From Pseudomonadota bacterium (GTDB taxonomy: Bacteria > Pseudomonadota > Gammaproteobacteria > Pseudomonadales > Moraxellaceae): DNA of 60,283 bases. The translations under genes and the position numbers were made by a program. This document shows, piece by piece, positions 17,394 through 26,364 of the stretch. The stretch lies in the NCBI GenBank assembly GCA_021804565.1, contig JAJZHK010000011.1:1-60283 (forward strand). Reading direction: 5' to 3'. Positions within the stretch are counted from its first letter, which is position 1; every line of letters starts with the position of its first letter. Below the pieces are notes generated by a model. It was not told the origin of the DNA. It worked only from the letters and a program-made list of their open reading frames with translations, and searched no databases.

Positions 17394-19355
17394 ATGAAAC
17401 AAGTTGCCAAGTTTCTGCGCTCGACCCTGGTTCTGACCAGCCTGTTCTGCCCGCTGCTGGCGCACGCCGACCAGGCCCTGGGCGGCGGTGACGACATCAT
17501 CCCTGACCAGGACACCAGCCTGGTCGACAATCAGACCGACATACGCCAGTTTCTCTACGGCTCGGTGCTGTTTGACTACTACTCGGGCCGCTACTACTCG
17601 GCCATCAATGGCATCCTGACCGGCAAGGCACAAAAGTACTTTACCGACAAGACCGGCGAGACCGAACTGCTGCTCGGCAACATCTACAGCCGCATCGACA
17701 TGCCGCGCTATGCCGATCAGGTCTATTCGCGCATCATCCAGCAAGACACCCTGAGCTCCATCAAGCAGCAAACCTGGCTGAGCAAGGGGGAGCTCTATCT
17801 GCATCGGGGCCAGCTCGATGAGGCTGAAAAAATCCTTGCCGTGCCGCGTGACGCCCTGACCCGTGATCAGGACGTCCATCGCCGTGTGCTGCTGGCCAAC
17901 ATCTATTTCGACCAGGGCAAGTACGCCCAGGCCAGCCAGGTGCTCGACAAGATTCCACTCGACACACGCTACTCGGCCTATGCCTACTACAACGCTGGCG
18001 TCAACGACTTGCGTGCCGGTCAGCACGCCCAGGGCTTGAGCGAGTTGAATAAGGTGGTGCAGATGCCCGAAGGCGACGACGAGCTCAATGCCATACGCGA
18101 CCGCGCCTCGCTGGCGATGGCCTATGAAGAGCTGCACCTTAAGCAGCCGCAAGCGGCACGACAGTCGCTGCTCAATGTGCGTATCGATGGCCCCTTCAGC
18201 AATCCGGCCCTGCTCGCCATGGGTTATGTGCACTTTGCCGAGGGCCACTACAAGAAAGCCCTGTCCTTCTGGCTGGAACTGCTCAAGCGCAACCCCGCTG
18301 ATCCTTCCGTGCTCGAAGCGATGATGCTGGCACCACGCGCCTATGAAGAGCTCAAGGCTTATCCGCAGGCGCTTTTTGGCTATGAGCTGGCTGCCAAAAC
18401 CTTTCGTGCCGAGCTGGTACGCCTGGAAACCATCAGTTACCAGAGCCACCAGCCGGGATGGCTGGAGAGTCTCGATGTGAATGCCCGTGACGTGTCGCGC
18501 GATCCTTTCGCCAATGTCGACACGGTGTCCTCACGTCCAGGTCCGGCGGCTGTATTTCTCTACAAACTGTTCTCGCAGCCCAGCTTTGACCTCTACTACC
18601 AGGACTATCTGCAACTGGGCCAGCTGTCCTATGAGATGGACCGTCAGCAACAGTCCATTCAGGCCCTGCACCAGATCGCCGACAGCCACCGGGCGACGAT
18701 TGCCGCCCACGATCATGAATGGCATGCCTTGCTACAGCGCCTCAGCCAGCGCAACGACCAGCTGCAGCAGCAGTTTGTCGACATACGTCAACGCGTCCAG
18801 GGCTTCAGTGAGCAGTCATCGTTCACCGACAGCGCCACCTATGAAGACGTCAATCGCCTGCACCGCCTGCAACGCCTGGAAAACAGCATCGCCCTGCTGC
18901 CGGATACGCCGCAGGCACGTGTCCTCCGTGAGCGTCTGCGGCGCGTGCGTGGCGTCGTACTCTGGGACATCGCCCACCATGCCCCGCTGGCGATGGAACA
19001 GGCACGCATGGATATCGATGAGATGACCGGCTCCATGCGCGTCCTGCAGGCACGTATCGCCGGCATCAAACAGCTGCTGGCCGACAGCGACGCATTCTAC
19101 AAGAGCGCGACCGACCAGCAGCTGCAGCAAATCGGGGCGCACATGGGGCTGTCACGGCAGCTCATCATCGAAGCGCGCAAGAAAGATGCCGACAAGCTGC
19201 TCGCCATGACCGATCAGGCTTTAGGCAAGGAAAGAACCCTGCTCAAAGATCAGCTGGCATCTGCCTTGCTGGCAAGCGCCCGACTTCAGGACAGCGCCGC
19301 TTCAGCCCCCATTGACGAGGCCGCTCCGGCCAGCTCAGGTCATCCGCAACCATGA
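17394..19355 (+). CDS. Periplasmic TPR protein of the Agl/Glt-like operon
   Basis: A 653-residue secreted protein with signal peptide MKQVAKFLRSTLVLTSLFCP followed by LLAHA and no lipobox. The first 350 residues are helical repeats of TPR type (for example YADQVYSRIIQQDTLSSIKQ, LDEAEKILAVPRDALTRDQD, GKYAQASQVLDKIPLDTRYS), and the second half is long amphipathic helix with coiled-coil character (about residues 440-620). The C-terminus is Ala/Pro-rich. TPR arrays scaffold protein complexes, and here it probably bridges periplasmic parts of the ExbB/ExbD-driven machine. Position and size are comparable with periplasmic TPR subunits of the myxobacterial Glt complex, an analogy I infer. It overlaps the next gene by four bases. 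Confidence 0.85.
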   Translation: MKQVAKFLRSTLVLTSLFCPLLAHADQALGGGDDIIPDQDTSLVDNQTDIRQFLYGSVLFDYYSGRYYSAINGILTGKAQKYFTDKTGETELLLGNIYSRIDMPRYADQVYSRIIQQDTLSSIKQQTWLSKGELYLHRGQLDEAEKILAVPRDALTRDQDVHRRVLLANIYFDQGKYAQASQVLDKIPLDTRYSAYAYYNAGVNDLRAGQHAQGLSELNKVVQMPEGDDELNAIRDRASLAMAYEELHLKQPQAARQSLLNVRIDGPFSNPALLAMGYVHFAEGHYKKALSFWLELLKRNPADPSVLEAMMLAPRAYEELKAYPQALFGYELAAKTFRAELVRLETISYQSHQPGWLESLDVNARDVSRDPFANVDTVSSRPGPAAVFLYKLFSQPSFDLYYQDYLQLGQLSYEMDRQQQSIQALHQIADSHRATIAAHDHEWHALLQRLSQRNDQLQQQFVDIRQRVQGFSEQSSFTDSATYEDVNRLHRLQRLENSIALLPDTPQARVLRERLRRVRGVVLWDIAHHAPLAMEQARMDIDEMTGSMRVLQARIAGIKQLLADSDAFYKSATDQQLQQIGAHMGLSRQLIIEARKKDADKLLAMTDQALGKERTLLKDQLASALLASARLQDSAASAPIDEAAPASSGHPQP

Positions 19356-22300
19356 AATATTCACGTCCTTTCGTACTGCGCCCATGGACCCTGGCCCTCA
19401 GCAGCCTGGTGCTGGCGGCCTGCACCAGCACCAGCAATAACGAACAAAAAATTGCCCCGCTGGCGCATCATAATCAAACCCAGGGCACGCTGGCTGATCT
19501 TGAGAATCGCGACATCGTCATCAATGCTCAGGATCTCAAGCAAGCCACGGTGGAAGACGCTCTGGGCAACTACAAGGCGGCGACCACCGCCATGAGCGAC
19601 GACAGCACCAAAGTCGACACCCTCAAGCGTATGGCGGACCTGACTGCCAAAGCCAGTGAAGCCCGCGAGCTCAAGCTCAACAGCGTACCCAGCACCGCCG
19701 CGACCGCTTCAGCCAGCGTCAAGAAAGGCATCAATCAAAATATCGACACCATGCTCTACAGCAATTTCATGCAGGGCATGGCGACCGCAGACTCGAAAGA
19801 AAAGGCGGCAGCCTACCTCGACCTTGCCAGCTCGGTGTCTGGCGATGTCGACCAGCAGAAGGTCAAGGTCGACTACACCCAGGCCATACACCTCTACGAA
19901 GAGGTGCTAGCCAACTCGCGCCAGCCCAAAGAGCGCCAGGAGACCTATTACAAGCTGGCCCGTCTTTATGACATCGCCGGTCGTAACAAAGAGTCCATCG
20001 ACACCCTGGGCAAGCTGGTGCGGGAGTACCCCGACAGCCCGTACTACGTCGAAGCCGAATTCCGTCGTGGCGAGGCCTATTTCAAAGCTGGCGATGCCAT
20101 CTCGGCCATCGCCGCCTATCAGCGCGTCATCGCCTCGCCACACGCTCGCCATTACCGCCAGGAGGCCCGCTACAAGCTGGGCTGGGCCTACTTTCGCAAC
20201 GCTGACTATCCACAGGCGCTGGACACCTTTTTTCAGGTGGACGATGAACTGCGCCATGAAATTGCACAAAGCGTAGGCTCGCGCCAGCAGACCTTCAGCA
20301 AGCTCCTCAGCGACACCCAAAGGGTGATCAGCCTCTGCTTTATGCAGGAAGATGGCCCGAGCTCGGCGCGCAGCTGGTTCCAGTCCCATGGCAGCAAGCC
20401 CTATGAGGCTGACATCTACGCCGCACTGGGGAAAGAATACCTGATTCACAACCGCTTTCAGGATGCCGCCGACGCCTATCAGAGCTTCGTCGACACCCAC
20501 CCGCTGGATGCCCGTGCGCCCGAGTTCAGCTCCAATGTCATCAAAGCCTATGAAGACGGCAACTTTCCTGACCTGATACTCCCGGCCAAGGTCAGCTTCA
20601 TTCAGCGCTATGGCATCAGCAGCACCTATTGGCAACAGGCGTCGGCTGCCCAGCATGAGCAGTTGCTGCCTTTCTTGCGCAAGCACATGCTCGATCTGGC
20701 CCAGCACGATCACGCCGAAGCTCAAAAGACGCATCAGAGTGCGCTTTACCTGAGCGCCGTCGCCTGGTACCAGCAATACCTGGCCACCAGTCCGCCCGCT
20801 GATCAATCCATGCATATCCGCGAATTGCTGGGTGAAGCGCTCTACGCAGCCGGTCACTATGAAGAGGCCATCCACGAGTTTGATCAGACGGCTTATGGCT
20901 ACAGCAACAACCCGCACGCCATCGACGCTGCCCGTTTCGAGTTGGCCGCCTACCAGGCCTTGCTGGAGGCGCATCGAGCGCAGGCCGATTACGAGCAGCT
21001 GTGGGCGCAGTCTGTACAGGCCTCTTTGCACTACGCCCAAGCCTTCCCCTCGGATCCGCACGCCGCTGGCATCCTGGCGGACATTGCTGACGCACAGCTG
21101 GCGCATAAGGACACCTTGGCCGCCGTTGCGACCGCTCGCCTGATCGTCAACCTGCAGCCGCCAGCGCAGGCCCGACAGCAGCTGGCCGCCTGGGAGGTGA
21201 TCGCCAATGGCGAGTTCGATCTCGGTCAGGCCCAGGCCGCTGAAAGCGACTACTCGCGTGTGCTGGCCTTTGACAGCCCCTTGCTCAGCGACAGCGATCG
21301 CGCCATGTACCAGGAACGACAAGCCGCCGCCATCTACAAGCAGGCGGAAATATTACGTGATCAGCATGACATCGAGCGCGCCGTACGCACCTTCATGCGT
21401 GTCGGCGAGATGGTACCGAACTCACGCCTGCATCCGGTGGCCGAGTTCGACGCCGCCACCTTGCTGCTCAATACCCAGCAGTACGGGCGCGCCATCGATA
21501 TTCTGGAGGCTTTTGCTCGCCAGTACCCCGACCATGCTCTCGCCCAGACCCTGCCGGAGAAGTTAGGTCTGGCCTATGAAAAAACGGGCAATGACCATGC
21601 CGCTTCCCTGCAGTTCGAAAAAATTGCCCAGGCGCAGATGAACAGCAATCCGGCGCTGGCCCGCGAAGCGCTCGCCCATGCGGCCGATCTGGCCGACAAG
21701 GCGCATGAGCCTGATCGTGCCGCAGCACTCAATGAAGACTTCCTGCGGCACTTTCAAAGTCCCGTCGGCGACGTCGCCGAGGTTCAGTACCACCTGCTGA
21801 AGTACTATCAGCAGCGCCTCGACGCCGCACAGTCGACCCGCCTGTTGCACGAACTCATCAACACCGACGCCAACGCCGGGGCCGAGCGCAGCAAGCGCAC
21901 TCGCTACCTGGCGGCCATGGCCAGCTTTACCCTGGCGCAGCCTGATTTTGACGCCTTCGCCAACATCAAGCTCGATCAGCCCCTGAACACCTCGCTGACC
22001 GAGAAAAAGGCGCGTATGCAAGAGGCGCTCGCGGCCTACAACCGTGTCCTCGCTTACGGCATCGCCGAGTACACCACAGCGGCCAACTACCAGATCGCCA
22101 CCTTGTATCATCAGCTGGCCAGCGACCTGATGGCCAGCGAGCGTCCGCCGCACCTGAGCAGCCTCGAACTTGAACAGTACAATATTCTTCTCGAAGAGCA
22201 GGCTGATCCCTTCGATGACAAGGCCATCGGCATCTATGTCGCCAATGCCGACCTGGTGAAACAGGGTATCTACGATACATGGGTACAAAAAAGCTTCGAA

Positions 22301-22375
22301 GCCCTGGCCAAGCTCTCCCCGGGTCGCTATGACCGGCACGAGCAGCTTGAACCGGTGCTGACAGCCGTATATTGA
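19352..22375 (+). CDS. Large TPR lipoprotein of the Agl/Glt-like operon
   Basis: A 1007-residue lipoprotein: the signal peptide ends in LVLAAC (acylated Cys24), followed by TST, which should not retain it in the inner membrane, so the outer membrane is likely. Nearly all the rest is TPR-like helical repeats; clear units are PKERQETYYKLARLYDIAGR, DSPYYVEAEFRRGEAYFKAG, and GHYEEAIHEFDQTAYGYSNN. The pattern resembles long YbgF/BamD-like TPR proteins. As the largest product of the operon it may span much of the periplasm and carry force from the inner membrane motor to the outer membrane. That role is inferred from context; no enzyme domain is visible. Confidence 0.85.
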   Translation: MKYSRPFVLRPWTLALSSLVLAACTSTSNNEQKIAPLAHHNQTQGTLADLENRDIVINAQDLKQATVEDALGNYKAATTAMSDDSTKVDTLKRMADLTAKASEARELKLNSVPSTAATASASVKKGINQNIDTMLYSNFMQGMATADSKEKAAAYLDLASSVSGDVDQQKVKVDYTQAIHLYEEVLANSRQPKERQETYYKLARLYDIAGRNKESIDTLGKLVREYPDSPYYVEAEFRRGEAYFKAGDAISAIAAYQRVIASPHARHYRQEARYKLGWAYFRNADYPQALDTFFQVDDELRHEIAQSVGSRQQTFSKLLSDTQRVISLCFMQEDGPSSARSWFQSHGSKPYEADIYAALGKEYLIHNRFQDAADAYQSFVDTHPLDARAPEFSSNVIKAYEDGNFPDLILPAKVSFIQRYGISSTYWQQASAAQHEQLLPFLRKHMLDLAQHDHAEAQKTHQSALYLSAVAWYQQYLATSPPADQSMHIRELLGEALYAAGHYEEAIHEFDQTAYGYSNNPHAIDAARFELAAYQALLEAHRAQADYEQLWAQSVQASLHYAQAFPSDPHAAGILADIADAQLAHKDTLAAVATARLIVNLQPPAQARQQLAAWEVIANGEFDLGQAQAAESDYSRVLAFDSPLLSDSDRAMYQERQAAAIYKQAEILRDQHDIERAVRTFMRVGEMVPNSRLHPVAEFDAATLLLNTQQYGRAIDILEAFARQYPDHALAQTLPEKLGLAYEKTGNDHAASLQFEKIAQAQMNSNPALAREALAHAADLADKAHEPDRAAALNEDFLRHFQSPVGDVAEVQYHLLKYYQQRLDAAQSTRLLHELINTDANAGAERSKRTRYLAAMASFTLAQPDFDAFANIKLDQPLNTSLTEKKARMQEALAAYNRVLAYGIAEYTTAANYQIATLYHQLASDLMASERPPHLSSLELEQYNILLEEQADPFDDKAIGIYVANADLVKQGIYDTWVQKSFEALAKLSPGRYDRHEQLEPVLTAVY

Positions 22376-22383
22376 GGTTACGC

Positions 22384-23280
22384 ATGAAACAGTCGCGCCT
22401 TTTTGCTTTGCTGAGCGTGCTGCTGGCGGCCTGCACCAGCGCACCACCGCACGCGCCGTCTACCCGCCAAGGCACGCCGGCCCAGGCTACGCCACAGCAG
22501 TCGGCTTTTCTTATGGACGCCCTGCGCCAGCGCATGCAGGCACCACGTGCCGCCAAACAGAGCGGCGCGGTGGTGGTGCCGGTGGCGAGCATGAGCCGGC
22601 ATGAGCCGGTGGTGCCCCCGAGTGCCGCCCTGATGGCGGCTTTACAGCCGGATGCTGCCGGCAGCAATACCCGTGCAGCCATGCTCAGCCAGGCCGCCCA
22701 CGCCGATGACGCCAAGCACGGCGCCGTACAGGCGGTGGTCCCACCGGCGGTCAGCGATGCCTACGATCGCGCTCTCGACATGATGCGCCAGGCTCAATAT
22801 CCGCAAGCCCTGCAGGAATTCGAAAATCTGGCCGCACACAATCCTTACTACTCCGGGCCCTGGGTCAATCAAGGGCTGATCTTCATCCAGCAGAAACGCT
22901 ACGATGACGCCGAAAAAGCGCTACGCCGCGCCATAGCCATCAACGATGCCAATCCTTATGCCTGGAACGCCCTGGGCAGCACCTTGCGCCATCTGGGACA
23001 TTTTGATGAGGCCCGTCACGCTTACGAACGCGCCTTGAGCCTGGACCCGGACTATGCCCGCGCGCACTTCAACCTGGCTATACTGGGAGAGCTTTACCTG
23101 CAGGACCTGCCCTTGGCCCTGACCCACTATATGCGCTACCAGGCCTTGCAAACCGAGCCTGATCCAGCGGTGGCACACTGGATTGTTGACCTCAAGCGTC
23201 GTACCGGCTACAAAGACCCCGCGCCGCCGCAGTCGCCAGCTGTGGCACCAGCGCCACAACCCGCAGGAGCGACCTCATGA
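22384..23280 (+). CDS. TPR lipoprotein of the Agl/Glt-like operon
   Basis: A 298-residue lipoprotein starting at ATG 22384, with GAGGT seven bases upstream. The signal peptide ends LLAAC (Cys17). A proline- and alanine-rich, probably disordered stretch (about 20-130) precedes at least three canonical TPR units (about 135-270): YPQALQEFENLAAHNPYYSG, RYDDAEKALRRAIAINDANP and HFDEARHAYERALSLDPDYA. The C-terminal tail is Pro/Ala-rich. It resembles PilF/NlpI-style TPR lipoproteins in build, and PilF and Tgl are outer membrane assembly factors, but there is no secretin gene here. Stop overlaps the next start by four bases. Confidence 0.85.
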   Translation: MKQSRLFALLSVLLAACTSAPPHAPSTRQGTPAQATPQQSAFLMDALRQRMQAPRAAKQSGAVVVPVASMSRHEPVVPPSAALMAALQPDAAGSNTRAAMLSQAAHADDAKHGAVQAVVPPAVSDAYDRALDMMRQAQYPQALQEFENLAAHNPYYSGPWVNQGLIFIQQKRYDDAEKALRRAIAINDANPYAWNALGSTLRHLGHFDEARHAYERALSLDPDYARAHFNLAILGELYLQDLPLALTHYMRYQALQTEPDPAVAHWIVDLKRRTGYKDPAPPQSPAVAPAPQPAGATS

Positions 23281-23582
23281 AAGCTGCACATGCCCTGCTT
23301 TTGCTGAGCTTGCTGCCGACGCTGGGCCGGGCTGAGGGCACCTCGCCACCGGCGGCCAGCGCCCCGGCGAATAGCGACAACGGTGGCAAAACCACCATCG
23401 TCGGCAATCTCGAAGCCCCCGAGGTCTCGAATATACTGCCCTGGCAGACGCTCAGTGAAAGCAAGCTCAGCAAAGAGGCGGTCACCGCCTCGGTCCTGCA
23501 AGAATCGCTGGAGCCTTTGGATCCGGACACCCTCAAGCGTGAGCTTGAGTTTCATAAAGCCTTGGATGGCAACTCAGAATAA
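23277..23582 (+). CDS. Small secreted protein of the Agl/Glt-like operon
   Basis: A 101-residue protein with a signal peptide (MKAAHALLLLSLLPTLGRA), a low-complexity Ser/Ala/Pro/Asn segment (20-37) and a conserved-looking acidic helical tail (EAPEVSNILPWQT onward, ending LKRELEFHKALDGNSE). I recognise no family. It is coupled to the TPR lipoprotein by a four-base overlap and precedes the ExbB gene by 39 bases, so it probably belongs to the machine, perhaps as a periplasmic linker peptide. It would be easy to miss in automated annotation. Confidence 0.7.
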   Translation: MKAAHALLLLSLLPTLGRAEGTSPPAASAPANSDNGGKTTIVGNLEAPEVSNILPWQTLSESKLSKEAVTASVLQESLEPLDPDTLKRELEFHKALDGNSE

Positions 23583-23621
23583 ATCGGCCTCAAGGCCATC
23601 AACCTAGCTGGAGAAAAAGCA

Positions 23622-24269
23622 ATGGGTATGTTTCAAAGCATGATCAAATTCATCCAGGCCGGCGAGATTTGGGTCTACCCCATCTTGATCGCCATGGTCA
23701 GTGGGCTGGCGATCTGCCTTGAACGCTGGCTGTTCCTACGCAGTGTCACCAGGAACAACAGCCAATTGTGGGCCGAGGTCTATCCCATGCTCGGCAAAGG
23801 CCAGTTGAAAGCAGCCCTCGACAAGGTCCGTGATTCCGACATGCCGGTCGCACGCATACTCACCCAGGGCATCACCCGCGCCCTTTCTGCACGTCGCCAG
23901 GAAGACGTCGAACTCGCTCTGGAAGAAGGCCTGATGGAAGCCATGCCGCGCATCGAAAAGCGGACCGGCTACATCTCGACCATCGCCAACGTCTCGACGC
24001 TGCTCGGCCTGCTCGGCACCATCATGGGCCTGATCGACGCTTTTGCGGCGGTTGCCAGTGCCGACCCCGCGCAAAAAGCCGACCTGCTCTCCAAATCGGT
24101 GTCCGTCGCCATGAACACGACAGCTTTGGGCTTGATCTCAGCCATTCCGCTCATGCTGCTCTACGCCTTCTTGCAATCGAAGACCAACGAGGTCATAGAA
24201 AGCCTGGAAATGGTGAATGTGAAGTTCATGAACATTTTGCGCCAGCTCAGCCAGCAAAAGAGTGAGTGA
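23622..24269 (+). CDS. MotA/TolQ/ExbB proton channel family protein (AglR-like)
   Basis: Inner membrane channel subunit that, with ExbD/TolR partners, converts proton flow into mechanical work across the periplasm. The 215-residue protein has the three expected membrane helices (about residues 16-35, 122-145 and 165-188), a cytoplasmic loop between the first two, and the family core LEEGLMEAMPRIEKRTGYISTIANVSTLLGLLGTIMGLIDAF. GGAG precedes the ATG. Two ExbD genes follow immediately. One channel protein with two different ExbD-like partners is the arrangement of myxobacterial AglR-AglQ-AglS, and differs from ExbBD or TolQR. Confidence 0.93.
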   Translation: MGMFQSMIKFIQAGEIWVYPILIAMVSGLAICLERWLFLRSVTRNNSQLWAEVYPMLGKGQLKAALDKVRDSDMPVARILTQGITRALSARRQEDVELALEEGLMEAMPRIEKRTGYISTIANVSTLLGLLGTIMGLIDAFAAVASADPAQKADLLSKSVSVAMNTTALGLISAIPLMLLYAFLQSKTNEVIESLEMVNVKFMNILRQLSQQKSE

Positions 24270-24281
24270 GGCGCGCCTATC

Positions 24282-24791
24282 ATGCGTATCCGTCACCGCG
24301 ACACCGAATTTGAGCTCGACCTGACCACCTTCATCAATCTGATGGTGGTGCTGCTCTCCTTTTTGCTCATCAGCTCTGTGGTGCGTGAGGTTTCGGTGCT
24401 GAACGTCAACCTGCCCGCCGCCGGCGGTTCGGCTTCAGCCCCACCCGCGAAAAAAGCGCTGGTCCTGGAAGTCATGATCCTGCCGGGTCAGTTGCTCGTC
24501 GCCGACCGGCAAACAGGTCCCCTGAAAAGCATTCCCGATCGCCAGGGGCAGCATGACTACGCCGCGCTCAATGACTACCTGCAAACGATCAAAAAACAAT
24601 ACCCCAGCCTCAGTGAGGCGACGATACTGATGCTGGCGAGCACCCCCTATGACGACCTCATCCACACCATGGATGCGGTGCGTTATAAAGTTGAGGATGT
24701 CGGCAGCAACAGCATACATACCGCCCTGTTCCCTGACATCGCCCTCGGCGATGCTCCGGCTCAGGCCCCTGGAGTCGTGCCGCATGCCTAG
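24282..24791 (+). CDS. ExbD/TolR family protein, first copy (AglQ/AglS-like)
   Basis: A 169-residue inner membrane protein with a short basic cytoplasmic start, one membrane helix (about 16-36) and a periplasmic domain. The helix carries the proton-binding aspartate region in ELDLTTFINLMVVLLSFLL; the usual D-x-x-x-x-L motif is kept as DLTTFINLMVVL. The periplasmic part (LVLEVMILPGQLLVADRQ, LSEATILMLASTPYDDLIHTMDAVR) matches the ExbD fold. It follows ExbB by 12 bases and overlaps the second ExbD gene by eight bases. Confidence 0.9.
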   Translation: MRIRHRDTEFELDLTTFINLMVVLLSFLLISSVVREVSVLNVNLPAAGGSASAPPAKKALVLEVMILPGQLLVADRQTGPLKSIPDRQGQHDYAALNDYLQTIKKQYPSLSEATILMLASTPYDDLIHTMDAVRYKVEDVGSNSIHTALFPDIALGDAPAQAPGVVPHA

Positions 24792-25290
24792 TAAGAATGC
24801 CGCCAAGATGCGTCTGATCCGACGCCATCGCCGCAACAAGCCGGCGACGATCATGCTCACCTCGATGATCGACATCTTCACCGTCCTGGTGTTCTTCCTG
24901 ATCGTCAACTCGCAGTACCAGGTGCATCTGCCGAACAACAAATCCATGCACCTGCCCAAGTCGGACGCCCAGGACTTCCCCAAAGAGAAGCTCTCGGTGA
25001 TGATCACACCCGAGGATATCTATGTCGATGATCGCAAAATCGCCTCGGTCCAGTCCGTCCTTGCCAGTCAGGACAGTTTCATCCCGGCGCTCCAGCAGGA
25101 GCTGCAATACCGCAGCAAGCGTATGCCCGCGGAGCGCGACGATCAGGGTCATATGTCGCGGGAGATCTACATCCTCGGTGATCGCCGGACCCCTTATGCG
25201 CTGCTGCGCAAGGTCATGGTGACCTGCTCGATGACCGACTTCTCGCGTATTTCTTTCGCCGTTGAGCGCCATAAAGGAGGCCCGGCATGA
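24784..25290 (+). CDS. ExbD/TolR family protein, second copy (AglQ/AglS-like)
   Basis: A second, diverged ExbD. ATG 24784 overlaps the end of the first copy by eight bases and gives 168 residues; the frame is open further upstream, but that part runs through the first ExbD. The basic N-terminus (KMRLIRRHRRNKPATI) leads into the membrane helix MLTSMIDIFTVLVFFLIVNSQ, with the ExbD aspartate in SMIDIFTVL. The periplasmic domain ends GDRRTPYALLRKVMVTCSMTDFSRISFAV. Sequence divergence between the copies suggests a heteromeric plug pair. The stop overlaps the next start by four bases. Confidence 0.9.
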   Translation: MPSKNAAKMRLIRRHRRNKPATIMLTSMIDIFTVLVFFLIVNSQYQVHLPNNKSMHLPKSDAQDFPKEKLSVMITPEDIYVDDRKIASVQSVLASQDSFIPALQQELQYRSKRMPAERDDQGHMSREIYILGDRRTPYALLRKVMVTCSMTDFSRISFAVERHKGGPA

Positions 25291-26348
25291 ACCCGCAAGC
25301 TGCCTTGCCCAACGAGGCCTTGTTGCCATGGAACAGCCTGCCCGCCGATGATCAGCGTTTTCGCCGCATTTTCTATACAGCGGTCGGCGCGGCCGTCATC
25401 ATCTGCCTGATCATTCCCCATATACCGGTGGCCAAGATGTCTCGCGAACAGCGCGACGCCCTGGCCGATCAGTCGCGTATCGTGCATATCGCACTGGCCA
25501 CCCACTTCGCGCCTCTGGAGATGCCCAAGCCCCAGCAGGAAAAGCAGGCCACCCCCGCGAAAGAGCACAAGACACCGACCCAGACCAAAGTCACACCGAA
25601 AAATGAGACGCCGAGCAAAACACCGCCACCGGCCAGCAAACCGGTCGAGCACCTCAGCACCCCGGCAGAAAACCATGCCACCAGCCATATCGAGGTCGAT
25701 CAGGCGCGCGCCAAAGCGGCCAGCCTGATGAAAGAGCAGGGTTTCGATCAGCTGGCCGCTTTGCGTGACATGGTGCCGCAGGCCGGTGGCGGATCCGGCG
25801 ATCACCCGCTGACCCGTGGCGGGGACGCAGACAACGGCACCAGCCGTGCCCTGATCACCGCCAGGGCGGGTGCAGGCAGCGGTGGCCTGGCCTCGGCCGG
25901 TTATGGGGGCCCGGTCAGCTCCGGCTATGGTGGCGGCAAGGCCGGCGGGCGCGGTAGCCGTGGCCTGCACGCGCTGTCGAGCAGCGTCCAGGAGGAACAC
26001 GTCGTCAGCAAGCTGGCCGACGCCGATCGCAAAACCGATGACAAGGGCAAACTCAAGCGTTCACGCGATGAGCTGCAGCGCACCTTTGACAAAAACAATG
26101 GCGCACTGCAAGGCCTCTATCAGCACGCCTTGCGCGATAATCCGGCCTTGCAGGGCCTGCTGGTGCTGCGCCTGAGCATCGCCGCTGATGGCAGTGTCAC
26201 CGATTGCCAGGTGGCCTCCAGCCAGCTCAACGACGCCGAACTCGAGCAAAAAATCACGCTGCGGGTCAGAATGTTCCATTTCGAGCCTATCAACGGGGAC
26301 ACCTGGACCGGTGAGTACACGCTGAACTTCCAGCCGCCCAACAACTGA
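25287..26348 (+). CDS. TonB-like protein with AgmX/PglI-type C-terminus
   Basis: A 353-residue protein of TonB-like build. It has a cytoplasmic N-terminus of about 28 residues, one membrane helix (about 29-46, YTAVGAAVIICLIIPHIPV), a Lys/Pro/Thr-rich periplasmic stretch (about 80-125), a helix, a Gly-rich stretch (about 160-232) and a folded C-terminal domain (about 275-353). That domain, with LQGLLVLRLSIAADGSVTDC, SSQLNDAELEQKITLRV and EYTLNF, follows the AgmX/PglI C-terminal pattern found in myxobacterial Glt proteins; it is related to TonB-C. It is the last gene of the operon and probably links the ExbB/ExbD motor to the TPR lipoproteins. No TonB-dependent receptor gene is in the window. 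Confidence 0.85.
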   Translation: MNPQAALPNEALLPWNSLPADDQRFRRIFYTAVGAAVIICLIIPHIPVAKMSREQRDALADQSRIVHIALATHFAPLEMPKPQQEKQATPAKEHKTPTQTKVTPKNETPSKTPPPASKPVEHLSTPAENHATSHIEVDQARAKAASLMKEQGFDQLAALRDMVPQAGGGSGDHPLTRGGDADNGTSRALITARAGAGSGGLASAGYGGPVSSGYGGGKAGGRGSRGLHALSSSVQEEHVVSKLADADRKTDDKGKLKRSRDELQRTFDKNNGALQGLYQHALRDNPALQGLLVLRLSIAADGSVTDCQVASSQLNDAELEQKITLRVRMFHFEPINGDTWTGEYTLNFQPPNN

Positions 26349-26364
26349 GCCCCAAGCGGCAACC

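Noticed and set aside
17001-18449. 482-codon open frame on the minus strand
   Set aside because: It runs antisense through two convincing secreted-protein genes and has no recognisable motif; long antisense frames are common at this GC content.
23622-25290. Zorya-type anti-phage system (MotA/MotB-like pair)
   Set aside because: There is no helicase, nuclease or other ZorC/ZorD/ZorE-like partner, and the ExbD proteins are short without a peptidoglycan-binding domain.
23622-26348. ExbB-ExbD-TonB system for iron or vitamin uptake
   Set aside because: Two ExbD genes, an AgmX/PglI-type C-terminus, and long TPR lipoprotein genes in the same operon do not fit, and no TonB-dependent receptor is near.
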